A DNA stretch of 64,000 bases from Xenorhabdus nematophila ATCC 19061 (GTDB taxonomy: Bacteria > Pseudomonadota > Gammaproteobacteria > Enterobacterales > Enterobacteriaceae). Position 1 is the stretch's first letter. Every line of letters starts with the position of its first letter. The stretch is from assembly GCF_000252955.1 (NCBI RefSeq), contig NC_014228.1, positions 1,440,005 to 1,504,004 on the forward strand. The letters are read 5' to 3'. A model generated the notes under the pieces. That model saw nothing but the letters and a program-made list of their open reading frames with translations, did no database searches and was not told the DNA's origin. Made by a program: the position numbers and the translations under genes. Below, one piece after another: positions 53,750 to 61,903 of this stretch.

Positions 53750-53908
53750 ATGAAAAGACAAAAAAGAGACCGTTTAGCAAGAGCACTTTCCAGAGGCTAT
53801 CACGCAGGCATTTTGGGACGGCCACGGGAGAATTGTCCTTATCATTCATTGGATGCTCGTTCGTATTGGTTGGGAGGATGGCGTCAGGCGAAAGAAGATC
53901 GTGTTTGA
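53750..53908 (+). CDS. rmf: Ribosome modulation factor
   Basis: RMF joins 70S ribosomes into inactive 100S dimers in stationary phase. The 52-residue basic protein starts MKRQKRDRLARALSRGYHAG and has CPYHSLDARSYWLGGWRQAK, matching E. coli RMF (55 residues), with the C-terminus three residues shorter. RBS GAGGAAGTAAGG. It lies between pqiC and fabA as in E. coli. Growth-phase control (ppGpp in E. coli) cannot be read from this sequence. Confidence 0.95.
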   Translation: MKRQKRDRLARALSRGYHAGILGRPRENCPYHSLDARSYWLGGWRQAKEDRV

Positions 53909-53937
53909 CAGCTAATTGAGTCATGAAATGGGAGAAT

Positions 53938-53959
53938 CACCTCCGCAATAGCGGAGGTG
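53938..53959. terminator. Hairpin between convergent rmf and fabA
   Basis: CACCTCCGC (53938-53946) and GCGGAGGTG (53951-53959) form a perfect 9-bp stem with loop AATA. T-tracts are weak. Confidence 0.75.
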
Positions 53960-54013
53960 TAGCATCGGAGACAGAAGTTGGCAATTTTGTTCGTGAGCCG
54001 CTAACGCAGATCA

Positions 54014-54532
54014 TTAAAATGCACTGGTATCTTTGAATAAACCTACTTTCAAATCAGTCGCTGTATAAATCAGTTTACCATCGACTAAAACTTCGCCATC
54101 AGCAAGTCCCATAATCAGTTTACGATTAATAACACGCTTAAAATGAATGCGGTAAGTGACTTTCTTTGCTGTTGGCAATATCTGACCGGTAAATTTCACT
54201 TCCCCAACGCCAAGAGCCCGACCTTTACCTTCTCCACCGATCCAGCCGAGAAAGAAACCAACCAGTTGCCACATTGCATCAAGACCAAGACAGCCGGGCA
54301 TGACAGGGTCGTTGACAAAATGACAGTCAAAAAACCACAATTCAGGATTGATGTCGAATTCAGCCTCAACATATCCCTTATCGTAAATACCACCCGCTTC
54401 GGTCATTTTTATAATGCGATCCATCATCAGCATATTGCCATGAGGCAGTGGAGGTCCATTCTCACCAAACAATTCACCTTGTCCAGAGGCTTGAAGTTCT
54501 TCTTTCGTGTAGGACTCTTGTTTTTTAAACAT
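54014..54532 (-). CDS. fabA: 3-hydroxydecanoyl-ACP dehydratase/isomerase
   Basis: FabA dehydrates 3-hydroxydecanoyl-ACP and isomerises trans-2 to cis-3-decenoyl-ACP, the branch point to unsaturated fatty acids. The 172-residue length equals E. coli. The active site His and Asp are seen in [20 protein letters not shown]. FabR and FadR operators are recognisable just upstream, so repression by FabR and activation by FadR are expected as in E. coli. It is downstream of lonP on the same strand. Confidence 0.98.
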   Translation of the reverse strand: MFKKQESYTKEELQASGQGELFGENGPPLPHGNMLMMDRIIKMTEAGGIYDKGYVEAEFDINPELWFFDCHFVNDPVMPGCLGLDAMWQLVGFFLGWIGGEGKGRALGVGEVKFTGQILPTAKKVTYRIHFKRVINRKLIMGLADGEVLVDGKLIYTATDLKVGLFKDTSAF

Positions 54533-54571
54533 ATTCTCAGATTGCCTTATGATCGTGTAAGGTTAAAGAAT

Positions 54572-54589
54572 AGCGTACGCTTGTACGCT
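54572..54589 (-). promoter_or_regulatory. FabR operator of fabA
   Basis: AGCGTACGCTTGTACGCT, an imperfect palindrome, matches the FabR site of E. coli fabA (AGCGTACA-N2-TGTACGCT type). It lies 40 bases upstream of the fabA start. Confidence 0.75.
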
Positions 54590-54590
54590 G

Positions 54591-54607
54591 AACAACTCCG
54601 ATCAGAT
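54591..54607 (-). promoter_or_regulatory. FadR operator of fabA
   Basis: On the minus strand ATCTGATCGGAGTTGTT matches the FadR site of E. coli fabA closely. It is one base from the FabR operator, the same arrangement as in E. coli. Confidence 0.75.
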
Positions 54608-54615
54608 TAGCAGAA

Positions 54616-56346
54616 TTAGTTTAGCCAACGAAGAAACCAAGGGAATCTTGGGCGTTCTTGATTATTAGCTTGTGTAATGCGTTCATATATAATAGCTAAC
54701 AGGTGTTCTTTTTCCGGATCATAATAAGGAATACCGGTCAACAATGATGCAGCCTCTGATACGTGTTCGACAGCCCAGATATGGAATTGCCCATTTTTTA
54801 CGGCATCAACAACATCTTGGCTCAGGCATAAGTGCTGGATGTTAGAGGCTGGAATGATGACCCCTTGATAACCCGTCAGTTCCCGGGAATGGCAGATGCG
54901 GAAGAACCCTTCAATTTTCTCATTGACACCGCCAATGGGTTGTACATAACCAAATTGATCCACGGCACCAGTAACCGCAATTTGCTGATCGATGGGATGT
55001 TGTGACAATGCGCTGATAAGGGCACATAATTCAGCCAATGAAGCACTGTCGCCATCCACTTCACCATAAGATTGCTCAAATACAATCGAAGCAGAAAATG
55101 GTTGTGGCTGGTCCAATTTTAATTCAGAAATTAAGTAAGCCTGCATAATCATCATACCTTTCGCATGGATGTTGCCACCTAACTCAACTTTACGTTCCAC
55201 ATCAATAAACTCCCCATCTCCGAGGTGTGCCACACAACTGATACGGGAAGGTTCCCCCATAGGATCAGGGTGCCCGGGGTATTCGAGGACGGATAATCCA
55301 TTGATTTGACCAATAACAGCACCTTGTGTACGAATCAAGATTTGGCCTTTCAGAATTTCGTCCATACTGTGTTCAGCCAGATAGCTATGGCGCCAAACCC
55401 GATTTTTTTCTGCTTGTTGCAGAGAATCGGCGGTAAGCTGATTTTCCTGATGATAGTGGGTTGCTGCTCTTAATTTCTGTTGCAACCATTGAATATCCAG
55501 AGGTAAACGGAATTGATCTTCTGTATAACGGGCGGCTTGCTTAAGTAATTCAGGCCAGCCATCAGCACTTAATGAAGGCAGGTTTTGTTGTTGGGTAATA
55601 GTATTAACATAGCGGCACCATACTTCCAGATCATCTGGCCCATGCAGAGGCATATCCAGCTCAAATTCACCGTACAATGCGCTGTTTGCCAGTTCAGGTT
55701 CGATGGCCTGTAGTTCTTCTAAGCTCAGTCTGTCTCCCACTAATATCAGACGTAGATCCAATTCCATTGAAGGAATGGGAAGAGGAAGAGTATGGTTCTC
55801 ATCATGTGACAACCAGTCAAAACGACGTTGGATAATCATCTGTTTAAGACGAACCCACATCAATGGCTGAGAGAGCAAAGTACGCAACGGTAAAATCAGG
55901 ATACCGCCATTGACTTGATGAATAAGCCCTGATTGCAATTGAAGCGTATCTTGATGTGTGTAAATGTTGCCAAATAATTGTTCTGGTTCAATCCACTCAC
56001 GATAAGCAACCCGCTTAGTGGGGGCGAAGCGACCTTCTCCTGAAGCGTGCCAGGTAATAGTTTGGTGTTCAATCTGATAGTAGCCGCCAACATTGAGTTT
56101 TTTTTCTGGCAATAGAGAAGAAACCGTATCAGATAAATAAGACAGATAAGCATCACTCTCTTCTGCTTTTAGCAGCATAAAGGATTGACGCAAATTGTCC
56201 TGACAAAAAAGGGACAAGCCACTGTGAAGCCTGGATTGAACTTCATCCATTGTAATGGGGGACAATTCAGTGACAGAATTAAAGAGTGCTTCATAAGGCG
56301 TATTGTTTGGCTGTAATGCCTGCCAGTCTAGTTTTATATTCGTCAA
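54616..56346 (-). CDS. ycbZ: Lon-like protease family protein (YcbZ/LonP)
   Basis: A 576-residue homologue of E. coli YcbZ (586). The N-terminal region has an AAA-like fold with degraded ATPase motifs (QVNGGILILPLRTLLSQPLM). The C-terminal Lon-type S16 domain keeps the catalytic dyad: Ser434 in EVDGDSASLAEL and Lys477 in GGVNEKIEGFF, 43 residues apart as in Lon. The substrate is not known. It lies between matP (divergent) and fabA (same strand), as in E. coli. Confidence 0.93.
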   Translation of the reverse strand: MTNIKLDWQALQPNNTPYEALFNSVTELSPITMDEVQSRLHSGLSLFCQDNLRQSFMLLKAEESDAYLSYLSDTVSSLLPEKKLNVGGYYQIEHQTITWHASGEGRFAPTKRVAYREWIEPEQLFGNIYTHQDTLQLQSGLIHQVNGGILILPLRTLLSQPLMWVRLKQMIIQRRFDWLSHDENHTLPLPIPSMELDLRLILVGDRLSLEELQAIEPELANSALYGEFELDMPLHGPDDLEVWCRYVNTITQQQNLPSLSADGWPELLKQAARYTEDQFRLPLDIQWLQQKLRAATHYHQENQLTADSLQQAEKNRVWRHSYLAEHSMDEILKGQILIRTQGAVIGQINGLSVLEYPGHPDPMGEPSRISCVAHLGDGEFIDVERKVELGGNIHAKGMMIMQAYLISELKLDQPQPFSASIVFEQSYGEVDGDSASLAELCALISALSQHPIDQQIAVTGAVDQFGYVQPIGGVNEKIEGFFRICHSRELTGYQGVIIPASNIQHLCLSQDVVDAVKNGQFHIWAVEHVSEAASLLTGIPYYDPEKEHLLAIIYERITQANNQERPRFPWFLRWLN

Positions 56347-56554
56347 AGTGATAGCTACATCATATAGTCAAAAGGAAACATTTATTATACAAGATTAGGC
56401 AATGAACCAACATGCCATAATCTTGAAAGAGACGACATTTGAGCTAATACATTTATTGCCTGTAAAATATTCCGATATTTTATGCTGTTATGAGCAATCT
56501 AAAGAAATAATTGCTATGCTTTAATTTAAGGTTACGCTGTCACTGAGAGATGAA

Positions 56555-57004
56555 ATGAAATATCAACAATTGGAAAATCTGGAATGTGGCTGGAAATGGA
56601 CATATTTAGTAAAAAAACACCGTGAAGGTGAGCCTATCACTAAATACATCGAAAAAAGTGCAGCACAGGATGCGGTCAATGAATTGATGAAGCTGGAACG
56701 AGAGCCAGTCAAAGTATTGACGTGGATTTTGGAGCATATGAATCCGGATTTATCCAACCGAATGAAGCAAACAATTCGGGCACGGCGTAAACGTCATTTT
56801 AATGCTGAACATCAGCACTCCCGTAAAAAATCCATTGATTTAGATTTTCGTGTCTGGCAACGGCTTTCAGCGCTTTCCCGACGTCGTGGCAATACGTTAT
56901 CAGAAACAATAGTGCAATTACTTGAAGATGCTGAATATAGAGAAAAATATAATCATCAGATGTCGAGTCTGAAACAGGACTTGGAAGCAATATTAGGGAG
57001 ATAA
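56555..57004 (+). CDS. matP: Macrodomain Ter protein MatP
   Basis: MatP binds matS sites and organises the terminus macrodomain, excluding MukBEF there. The 149-residue protein (E. coli 150) starts [20 protein letters not shown], with an N-terminal helical bundle, a ribbon-helix-helix DNA-binding part ([20 protein letters not shown]) and a C-terminal coiled coil. It is divergent from ycbZ and converges on ompA across a shared terminator. Confidence 0.95.
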   Translation: MKYQQLENLECGWKWTYLVKKHREGEPITKYIEKSAAQDAVNELMKLEREPVKVLTWILEHMNPDLSNRMKQTIRARRKRHFNAEHQHSRKKSIDLDFRVWQRLSALSRRRGNTLSETIVQLLEDAEYREKYNHQMSSLKQDLEAILGR

Positions 57005-57050
57005 AGTACCATTTATACTGGAAGCGCGGGCGGAAAAGTCAGAAAAAATT

Positions 57051-57078
57051 AAAAACCCCATTTGGAAATGAGGTTTTT
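57051..57078. terminator. Bidirectional terminator between matP and ompA
   Basis: AAAAACCCCATTT (57051-57063) and AAATGAGGTTTTT (57066-57078) pair with one mismatch, giving T-runs on both strands. Confidence 0.88.
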
Positions 57079-57099
57079 GTTAGAAATATCAGAGTAATA

Positions 57100-58209
57100 T
57101 TACTGTGCTACTTTTGGTTGAATAATAACTTCTTTGGTACCCTGAATATTGATAATTACACGGCGATCTGGTGCCAGGCAATCGATAAGCTTAGTGCGGA
57201 CTTTAATGTTGTCACAGGTAGAGCCAGTGACAGGACTTTCTTTACCGCGGCCTTCTGCTTGGATGCTGTTTGCTGGGATGCCTTTAGCAACCAGATAATC
57301 TACAACGGATTGAGCACGTTTGTGAGACAGTGGCAGGTTAAAATTCTGGCTGCCGATACGGTCAGTGTAGCCGATTACCACAACATTACCTTGAGTTGGG
57401 TCGATTTTAGCCAGTTGATTGTAGAGGTTATCCAGCTCTTGTTGGCCTTCTGGTTTCAGTGTTGATTTGTTGAAATTAAACAGAACGTCAGAACGCAGAG
57501 TGAAGCTCTTGTTTTCAACAGTAGGTGCTGGAATGACTGGAACAGGCGCGACAACAGGTGCAACAACAACTGGAGCGGCTTCATCCTGACCAAAACGGTA
57601 AGAAACGCCAACACTCAGCATACCGTTATCTGGGCGAGCGCCAACAGTAGTTGCATCACCGATGTTGTTAACCCATTGATAATCTATGCGAGTTGCCAGA
57701 TTTTTGGCCAGTGCATATTCAACACCAATTGCAGCCAGAGGAGAAACACCCGTGTCGTGGTCTTTCTTTCTTAACTGTGTAGGAGAAGCTGCATTCGCAT
57801 TGTAAGTTGCAGAAGAGTCTGTACGCCATACCATGCCACCTAAACGAGTATAGACATCCAGATTATCCATCACTGGATAGCTCAGTTTAGTTGTTAGTTG
57901 AACGCCTTGAGCGCGGAAAGCACCATTATTAATGCTGCCTTTGTAAGCCATGCGACCCAACCAGTCATAACCCAGTTCAAAACCCAGATATGGGTTTGCC
58001 TGATAGCCGACATAGGCACCTGCACCTAATTGGCTTTTATGAGTAGAGCCGTTACCAATGCGGGTATCGTAGCCATTACCGTAGAAATTTACGTCATGGT
58101 ATTGAGACCAGCCCAGTTTACCACCGGTATACCAAGTATTATCCTTTGGGGCTGCTTGAGCAGCAGTTGCGAAAGCTGCCACTGCTATTGCGATAGCTGT
58201 CTTCTTCAT
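57100..58209 (-). CDS. ompA: Outer membrane protein A
   Basis: OmpA is an abundant outer-membrane barrel anchored to peptidoglycan. The 369-residue precursor has a signal peptide ([19 protein letters not shown]), an eight-strand barrel starting [20 protein letters not shown], a Pro/Val-rich linker ([20 protein letters not shown]) and the C-terminal OmpA-like domain with [36 protein letters not shown] and a Cys pair. Upstream of the ATG the leader TTTGGATGATAACGAGGCG is the same as in E. coli ompA mRNA, where the 5' UTR stabilises the transcript. An ERIC element begins 87 bases upstream. Confidence 0.97.
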   Translation of the reverse strand: MKKTAIAIAVAAFATAAQAAPKDNTWYTGGKLGWSQYHDVNFYGNGYDTRIGNGSTHKSQLGAGAYVGYQANPYLGFELGYDWLGRMAYKGSINNGAFRAQGVQLTTKLSYPVMDNLDVYTRLGGMVWRTDSSATYNANAASPTQLRKKDHDTGVSPLAAIGVEYALAKNLATRIDYQWVNNIGDATTVGARPDNGMLSVGVSYRFGQDEAAPVVVAPVVAPVPVIPAPTVENKSFTLRSDVLFNFNKSTLKPEGQQELDNLYNQLAKIDPTQGNVVVIGYTDRIGSQNFNLPLSHKRAQSVVDYLVAKGIPANSIQAEGRGKESPVTGSTCDNIKVRTKLIDCLAPDRRVIINIQGTKEVIIQPKVAQ

Positions 58210-58295
58210 TTTTACGCCTCGTTATCATCCAAATAGGCAACTGGCCTTTGAAAGCCTTATTATTAGCCATTGGTTAAAATGTTTTGTTAGGTAAC

Positions 58296-58492
58296 TATAC
58301 CCTTCGTCTTTTCAAGTTGCTGCTTTGTTGGCTACGCTCATTCACCCCAGTCACATAGTGAGCTATGCTCCCGGGGATTAATGAAAGGCTCCTGCCTTTC
58401 ACCGGAGGCCAGCCTTTGGCTGGGCAAATTCGTTCCCGACGAATTTGTCATTCCCTTGTCGCCTCGTTGCATCTTGAAATCCATTGGGTATA
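58296..58492. repeat. ERIC element with an insert of three palindromes
   Basis: The 197-base element begins TATACCCTTCGTCTTTTCAA and ends with CATCTTGAAATCC and ATTGGGTATA, the inverted termini of enterobacterial ERIC repeats. The usual ERIC is about 127 bp; the extra length contains three neighbouring perfect hairpins: TGAAAGG/CCTTTCA (58382-58401), GCCAGCC/GGCTGGGC (58408-58424) and CAAATTCGT/ACGAATTTG (58425-58447). Confidence 0.8.
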
Positions 58493-58762
58493 TACTTCTC
58501 TCAGGAGATGTGCCCTGAAATATAAGGATAGTAAGTACAAGTTCCTAAACTTTATAAAGTCTACAACGAACTTAAAAAGTTACAAGTACACTGTGACTCG
58601 TTGCACAAAATTTTTAATTATGACTCTACAAAAATTAGCTATTTTTGACGAATATTTACAATAAATTCCATATTAATATATTGATCTGCATTACAAATAA
58701 GAATGACTATCAATTGGTAGCTTATTTTTTATAAAAAATAGTGGGATAAATCCTAATTTTGG
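58493..58762. other. AT-rich spacer between the ERIC and sulA
   Basis: No gene is visible. The minus-strand promoter of ompA could lie here (which would put the ERIC in its leader), but I find no clear -35/-10 pair. A weak Fur-like stretch, AATGACTATCAATT, is at 58702-58715 with no obvious target gene. Confidence 0.4.
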
Positions 58763-59335
58763 TCAATGATAATAATTAGAGTGAATTTGTAATTTATTCG
58801 GGTGTGGCATAAATTGATGTACCAGATTTTGTGGTCGCATAATAAGACCAAGGGCTGTACCTTTTTGCGCAGCCAATTGTAATTTATTCACTTCATATTC
58901 AGACAATTCAGGTAACCAACCTAATACGACACTATAATTACCGCTTGCCAGCGCTTTTTCCATGGCATCAATTGAATCAGTGGGGAGGATTTGATTGAGC
59001 TGGACAACTTTATTGAGAGGAAGTCCAGAACTTACCAACCAGTGGCGGCTTAATTTCTTATCAGGTGTTACCCAAAGCAACCATCTATTTTCATTCCCAG
59101 ACTGACGCAATAAAGGAAGCAGAATGTGATGAATAGCAGATTGGTGTTCATTGTAGATCAACTCACTGACCATCCCTTTTGTAGTTTGTGAAGGGCTGTG
59201 AGAGGGTTCGGCAAAAGGCAGTTTTTTCACGGTTCTCTCAACCATTTCTTTATTTGTTTTATATTCGTTGACTGTAGTGGCAACCGTTGCCGTTTTCTGC
59301 TTAATGAAATATTCCCACGCTGATTGAGTGTTCAT
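58763..59335 (-). CDS. sulA: SOS cell division inhibitor SulA
   Basis: SulA binds FtsZ and blocks division during the SOS response, then is degraded by Lon. The start MNTQSAWEYFIKQKTATVA at 59335 follows GAGGAAC by six bases; the longer frame from 59347 begins at a GTG inside that ribosome binding site. 190 residues (E. coli 169), the extra length being at the N-terminus. Conserved parts are RWLLWVTPDKKLSRHWL, GNYSVVLGWLPEL, GLIMRPQ and the C-terminal KLQIHSNYYH needed for Lon recognition. A LexA box is at 59357. The order ompA-sulA-sxy is as in E. coli. Confidence 0.94.
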   Translation of the reverse strand: MNTQSAWEYFIKQKTATVATTVNEYKTNKEMVERTVKKLPFAEPSHSPSQTTKGMVSELIYNEHQSAIHHILLPLLRQSGNENRWLLWVTPDKKLSRHWLVSSGLPLNKVVQLNQILPTDSIDAMEKALASGNYSVVLGWLPELSEYEVNKLQLAAQKGTALGLIMRPQNLVHQFMPHPNKLQIHSNYYH

Positions 59336-59356
59336 AATGTTCCTCACTAAGAATAA

Positions 59357-59372
59357 CTGTATATTTATACAG
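59357..59372 (-). promoter_or_regulatory. LexA (SOS) box of sulA
   Basis: CTGTATATTTATACAG matches the consensus CTGT-N8-ACAG exactly, with an AT-rich alternating core. It is 22 bases upstream of the sulA start. Confidence 0.92.
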
Positions 59373-59575
59373 TATAACGCTATTTGATTAAAAGCAAGTC
59401 TCTTTTTTTCAAAGCGCTTCGCAAAAATTCACAGAAATTAGGATTTTTCTGACTTAACGATTGGCAGTTGGAAATAGTTTGCGTATGGTTTTAATTAATT
59501 GTTCTTGTTATCTATTTTATTAATAGCAGGCATGATTAAACATTACGTTGGAATGTGATTCATGGAGTGATAAAA

Positions 59576-60199
59576 ATGTTTTTATCCGGAGCACGCTTTG
59601 CTCAGTTGCAACATGGTGTATCTTCACTGGGAAAAATTAAGAAAAAATCTCAATTTGGTGGCATCGGGTTGCTAATTGATGGTGTATTATTTGCCATTAG
59701 TTCCGACGGGGAACTTTATTTACGAGGAAATAGTCACGCTGAGATATTATTTAAGGCCAGAGGAATGGAAAAGTTTATCTATTCAAAAAGGGGAATACCT
59801 GTTGCCTTGCGTTATTACCGTGTCAATGAATCACTTTGGCAAGATAAAAAACAATTGTTTAAATATGTGAATCTGGCTTATCTCTATACTAAAGAAGAAA
59901 TTATTGATAGACAGAAAATGCCGCAGAGGCTTAAAGATCTGCCTAATTTAGGGATCGCATTAGAGAGACAACTATGGAAAGTTGGAATTTCTAAAGTAGA
60001 ACAATTACGGATGCTAGGTGCAAAAGCGACTTACCTCAAGTTACAGCAGCATAGGAAAAAAACAAATGTCAGTTTATTACTTGCATTAGCTGGAGCAATA
60101 GAAGGATGTCATGTCGCAGTGTTGCCGGAACAGCTACGCGATGAATTAATTATCTGGCACCGCGAATTAGTTCACCAGAATTCGGATTACCGCTCATAA
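59576..60199 (+). CDS. sxy: Competence regulator Sxy/TfoX
   Basis: Sxy works with CRP at CRP-S sites to switch on DNA-uptake genes in gammaproteobacteria. The start MFLSGARFAQLQHGVSSLGK at 59576 follows GGAG by eight bases; a GTG at 59555 would add seven residues. 207 residues (E. coli 209). The TfoX N domain spans about 10-105 (FGGIGLLIDGVLFAISSDGE) and the TfoX C domain about 115-200 (LKDLPNLGIALERQLWKVGI). Divergent from sulA. Its presence with comEC at 15018 suggests a conserved uptake programme. Confidence 0.93.
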   Translation: MFLSGARFAQLQHGVSSLGKIKKKSQFGGIGLLIDGVLFAISSDGELYLRGNSHAEILFKARGMEKFIYSKRGIPVALRYYRVNESLWQDKKQLFKYVNLAYLYTKEEIIDRQKMPQRLKDLPNLGIALERQLWKVGISKVEQLRMLGAKATYLKLQQHRKKTNVSLLLALAGAIEGCHVAVLPEQLRDELIIWHRELVHQNSDYRS

Positions 60200-60214
60200 T
60201 GAGTGAGCCTGATG

Positions 60215-60235
60215 AATAGGGGCATTGCCCCTATT
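60215..60235 (+). terminator. Hairpin after sxy
   Basis: AATAGGGGC (60215-60223) and GCCCCTATT (60227-60235) form a perfect 9-bp stem with loop ATT, 15 bases past the sxy stop and 8 bases before the stop of the opposing pseudogene. The T-tract is weak. Confidence 0.75.
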
Positions 60236-60458
60236 GTCTGAGCCTACGCGATAGCTGTCACCTTTTGGGTAACTTTTTTTTCTGCTATTGTTTGAATCGT
60301 GTCACTTAATATCGTCGCGTCATGTTCAAAATCATTAAATGGAACATGATGAACTTGAGCAATGGTAGACAGTCCTTTTAGTAAGTGGCTGGCAGAATCA
60401 TCAAAAGGTTTTTCAGTTACCAATATAATCGGGCGTTGTAAGGCGGAAACCCAACCTA

Positions 60459-61606
60459 TATAACTTTTCAAAATGGTAGGAGTATCAGAGAAACGCAGTC
60501 CAATTTTTGCGAATTTTTATTTTCCACAAACAAAAAAGCAAAAAAAGGACCGAGTTATGCCTATCTTATCACCTATCCCTCGTAATGAACGACGTCAGAT
60601 GAGAAGAATTGCCCAAAAAACGCAGAATAAAAAATACGCCATCCGGATCATGGCCATCCTCCTGCTTTATCAGGGAAAATCGGTCTCTCTCGTTGCCGAA
60701 GAACTGTGTACTGCCCCATCTTCTGTGTGGCGTTGGATAAAGAATTTTAGAACATATGGCCGGATAGGATTAGAAAACAAACCCGCGGGTCGTCGTCAGC
60801 GATGGAATTTTACCTCTATTTTGCCTTTAGTTTTTTATTTACTGGAACTTTCACCCCAGCAGTTGGGTTATATCCGTTCTCGTTGGAGTCTGGATCTTTT
60901 CATCAAACAAATCAGGAAGTTCGCCAATATAACACTTTCAATCAGTACACTTTACCGATTTCTCTGTAAAAACAAGATAGTCTGGCGACGCGCAGCTCCC
61001 ACACTCAAGCAACCTGATCCTGAATATGAAGAAAAAATGGCACGGATTAATCAGGCGTTATTGCAGGCATCAAAAGAAAAACCTGTGTTTTATGAAGATG
61101 AAGTCGATATCCATTTCAATCCCAAAATCGGCTCGGATTGGTACTTCAAAGGTCAGCAAAAACGGATTATCACCCCGGGCCAAAATCAAAAATATTACCT
61201 CGCGGGTTGCCTGAATGCCCAAACCAGAGAAATTTTTTATACGGGTTATGGGAGGAAAAATTCTCAATTATTTATCAATATGTTAGAGGAATTAAAACGA
61301 TATCATCCTAACGCAAAAACACTGACAATCATTTTAGACAACTACAAAATTCATTCCAGCCGATTGGTCGAGGCTTGGTTGGAGCAAAATCCGACAGTGA
61401 AGCTATTATTTCTTCCCGTCTATTCTCCCTGGCTGAATAAAATTGAACGTTTGTGGCAATCATTGCATGAAACGGTCACATGGAATCATCATTGCCAATA
61501 TATGTGGCAGCTCATCAAAAAAGTGAAGATTTTTTTGAATGCCGCTTCAGAAAGTAACTGGAAAGGAATAGGAAATATGACAGTCTCATAATTATGAAAA
61601 GTTATA
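60459..61606 (+). mobile_element. Complete IS630-family insertion sequence
   Basis: The 1148-base element has perfect 12-base terminal inverted repeats, TATAACTTTTCA at 60459-60470 and TGAAAAGTTATA at 61595-61606, and is flanked by the TA duplication typical of IS630 (60457-60458 and 61607-61608). It carries one transposase gene. Removing it with one TA restores the reading frame of the surrounding pseudogene. Confidence 0.92.
60557..61591 (+). CDS. IS630-family transposase (complete)
   Basis: The 344-residue transposase starts MPILSPIPRNERRQMRRIAQ at 60557, eight bases after AAAGGA; an upstream in-frame start at 60473 would begin inside the terminal repeat. The N-terminal helix-turn-helix region (SLVAEELCTAPSSVWRWIKN) is followed by a DDE domain with YEDEVDIHF, TIILDNYKIHSS and YSPWLNKIERLW as the acidic triad. 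It is unrelated in detail to the second transposase at 62209. It looks functional. Confidence 0.93.
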   Translation: MPILSPIPRNERRQMRRIAQKTQNKKYAIRIMAILLLYQGKSVSLVAEELCTAPSSVWRWIKNFRTYGRIGLENKPAGRRQRWNFTSILPLVFYLLELSPQQLGYIRSRWSLDLFIKQIRKFANITLSISTLYRFLCKNKIVWRRAAPTLKQPDPEYEEKMARINQALLQASKEKPVFYEDEVDIHFNPKIGSDWYFKGQQKRIITPGQNQKYYLAGCLNAQTREIFYTGYGRKNSQLFINMLEELKRYHPNAKTLTIILDNYKIHSSRLVEAWLEQNPTVKLLFLPVYSPWLNKIERLWQSLHETVTWNHHCQYMWQLIKKVKIFLNAASESNWKGIGNMTVS

Positions 61607-61747
61607 TAGTTCTATATGGGTACCATCGGTTCTGAGCAGCTTCTTCTGTTGTGGACAAACAGGCAAGACAGCGACAAAAATATCACATCGTTCCATCCAT
61701 TGGCGATCCCGTTGGGAAACTTCTTCTGGTGTAAACAGGTGTGTCGT

Positions 61748-61903
61748 TCAGGGCGGGAGCGTGAAAGACTATTTTTCAATCAACCCTTATAAATAAAACA
61801 CTAATTGATACTTTAATAAAATAGTGTTAATCAATTTCTACCTAAAATCAGCTTTCATTGCATACAAATGAAGCTCAAAAAACGTTCATGCAGCTCGCCT
61901 TGG
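61748..61903 (+). mobile_element. MITE-like element, copy 2 (156 bp) inside the pseudogene
   Basis: It aligns end to end with copy 1 (32948-33102) in the same orientation: GAGCGTGAAAGAC...TTTTTCAATCAA at the left and GAAGCTCAAAAAACGTTCAT at the right. Its termini are more degraded (TCAGGGCGGGAGCGTGAA and, on the other strand, CCAAGGCGAGCTGCATGAA) and the flanks TGTGTCGT and AGACAATA show no target duplication. Its length is 52 codons, but it brings in a stop after five codons on the minus strand. Confidence 0.8.

Noticed and set aside
58697..58715. A second Fur-like match between the ERIC and sulA
   Set aside because: Similarity is partial, and no iron-related gene or clear promoter lies beside it. 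Kept only as a note in the spacer entry.
58760..58780. Fur-box-like stretch AATGATAATAATT
   Set aside because: It is the 3' end of sulA, encoding the conserved C-terminus SNYYH, so the match to the Fur consensus is explained by coding constraint.
60473..60556. Longer IS630 transposase start at 60473
   Set aside because: It lies in the terminal inverted repeat region and lacks a ribosome binding site; ATG 60557 follows AAAGGA at a good distance.
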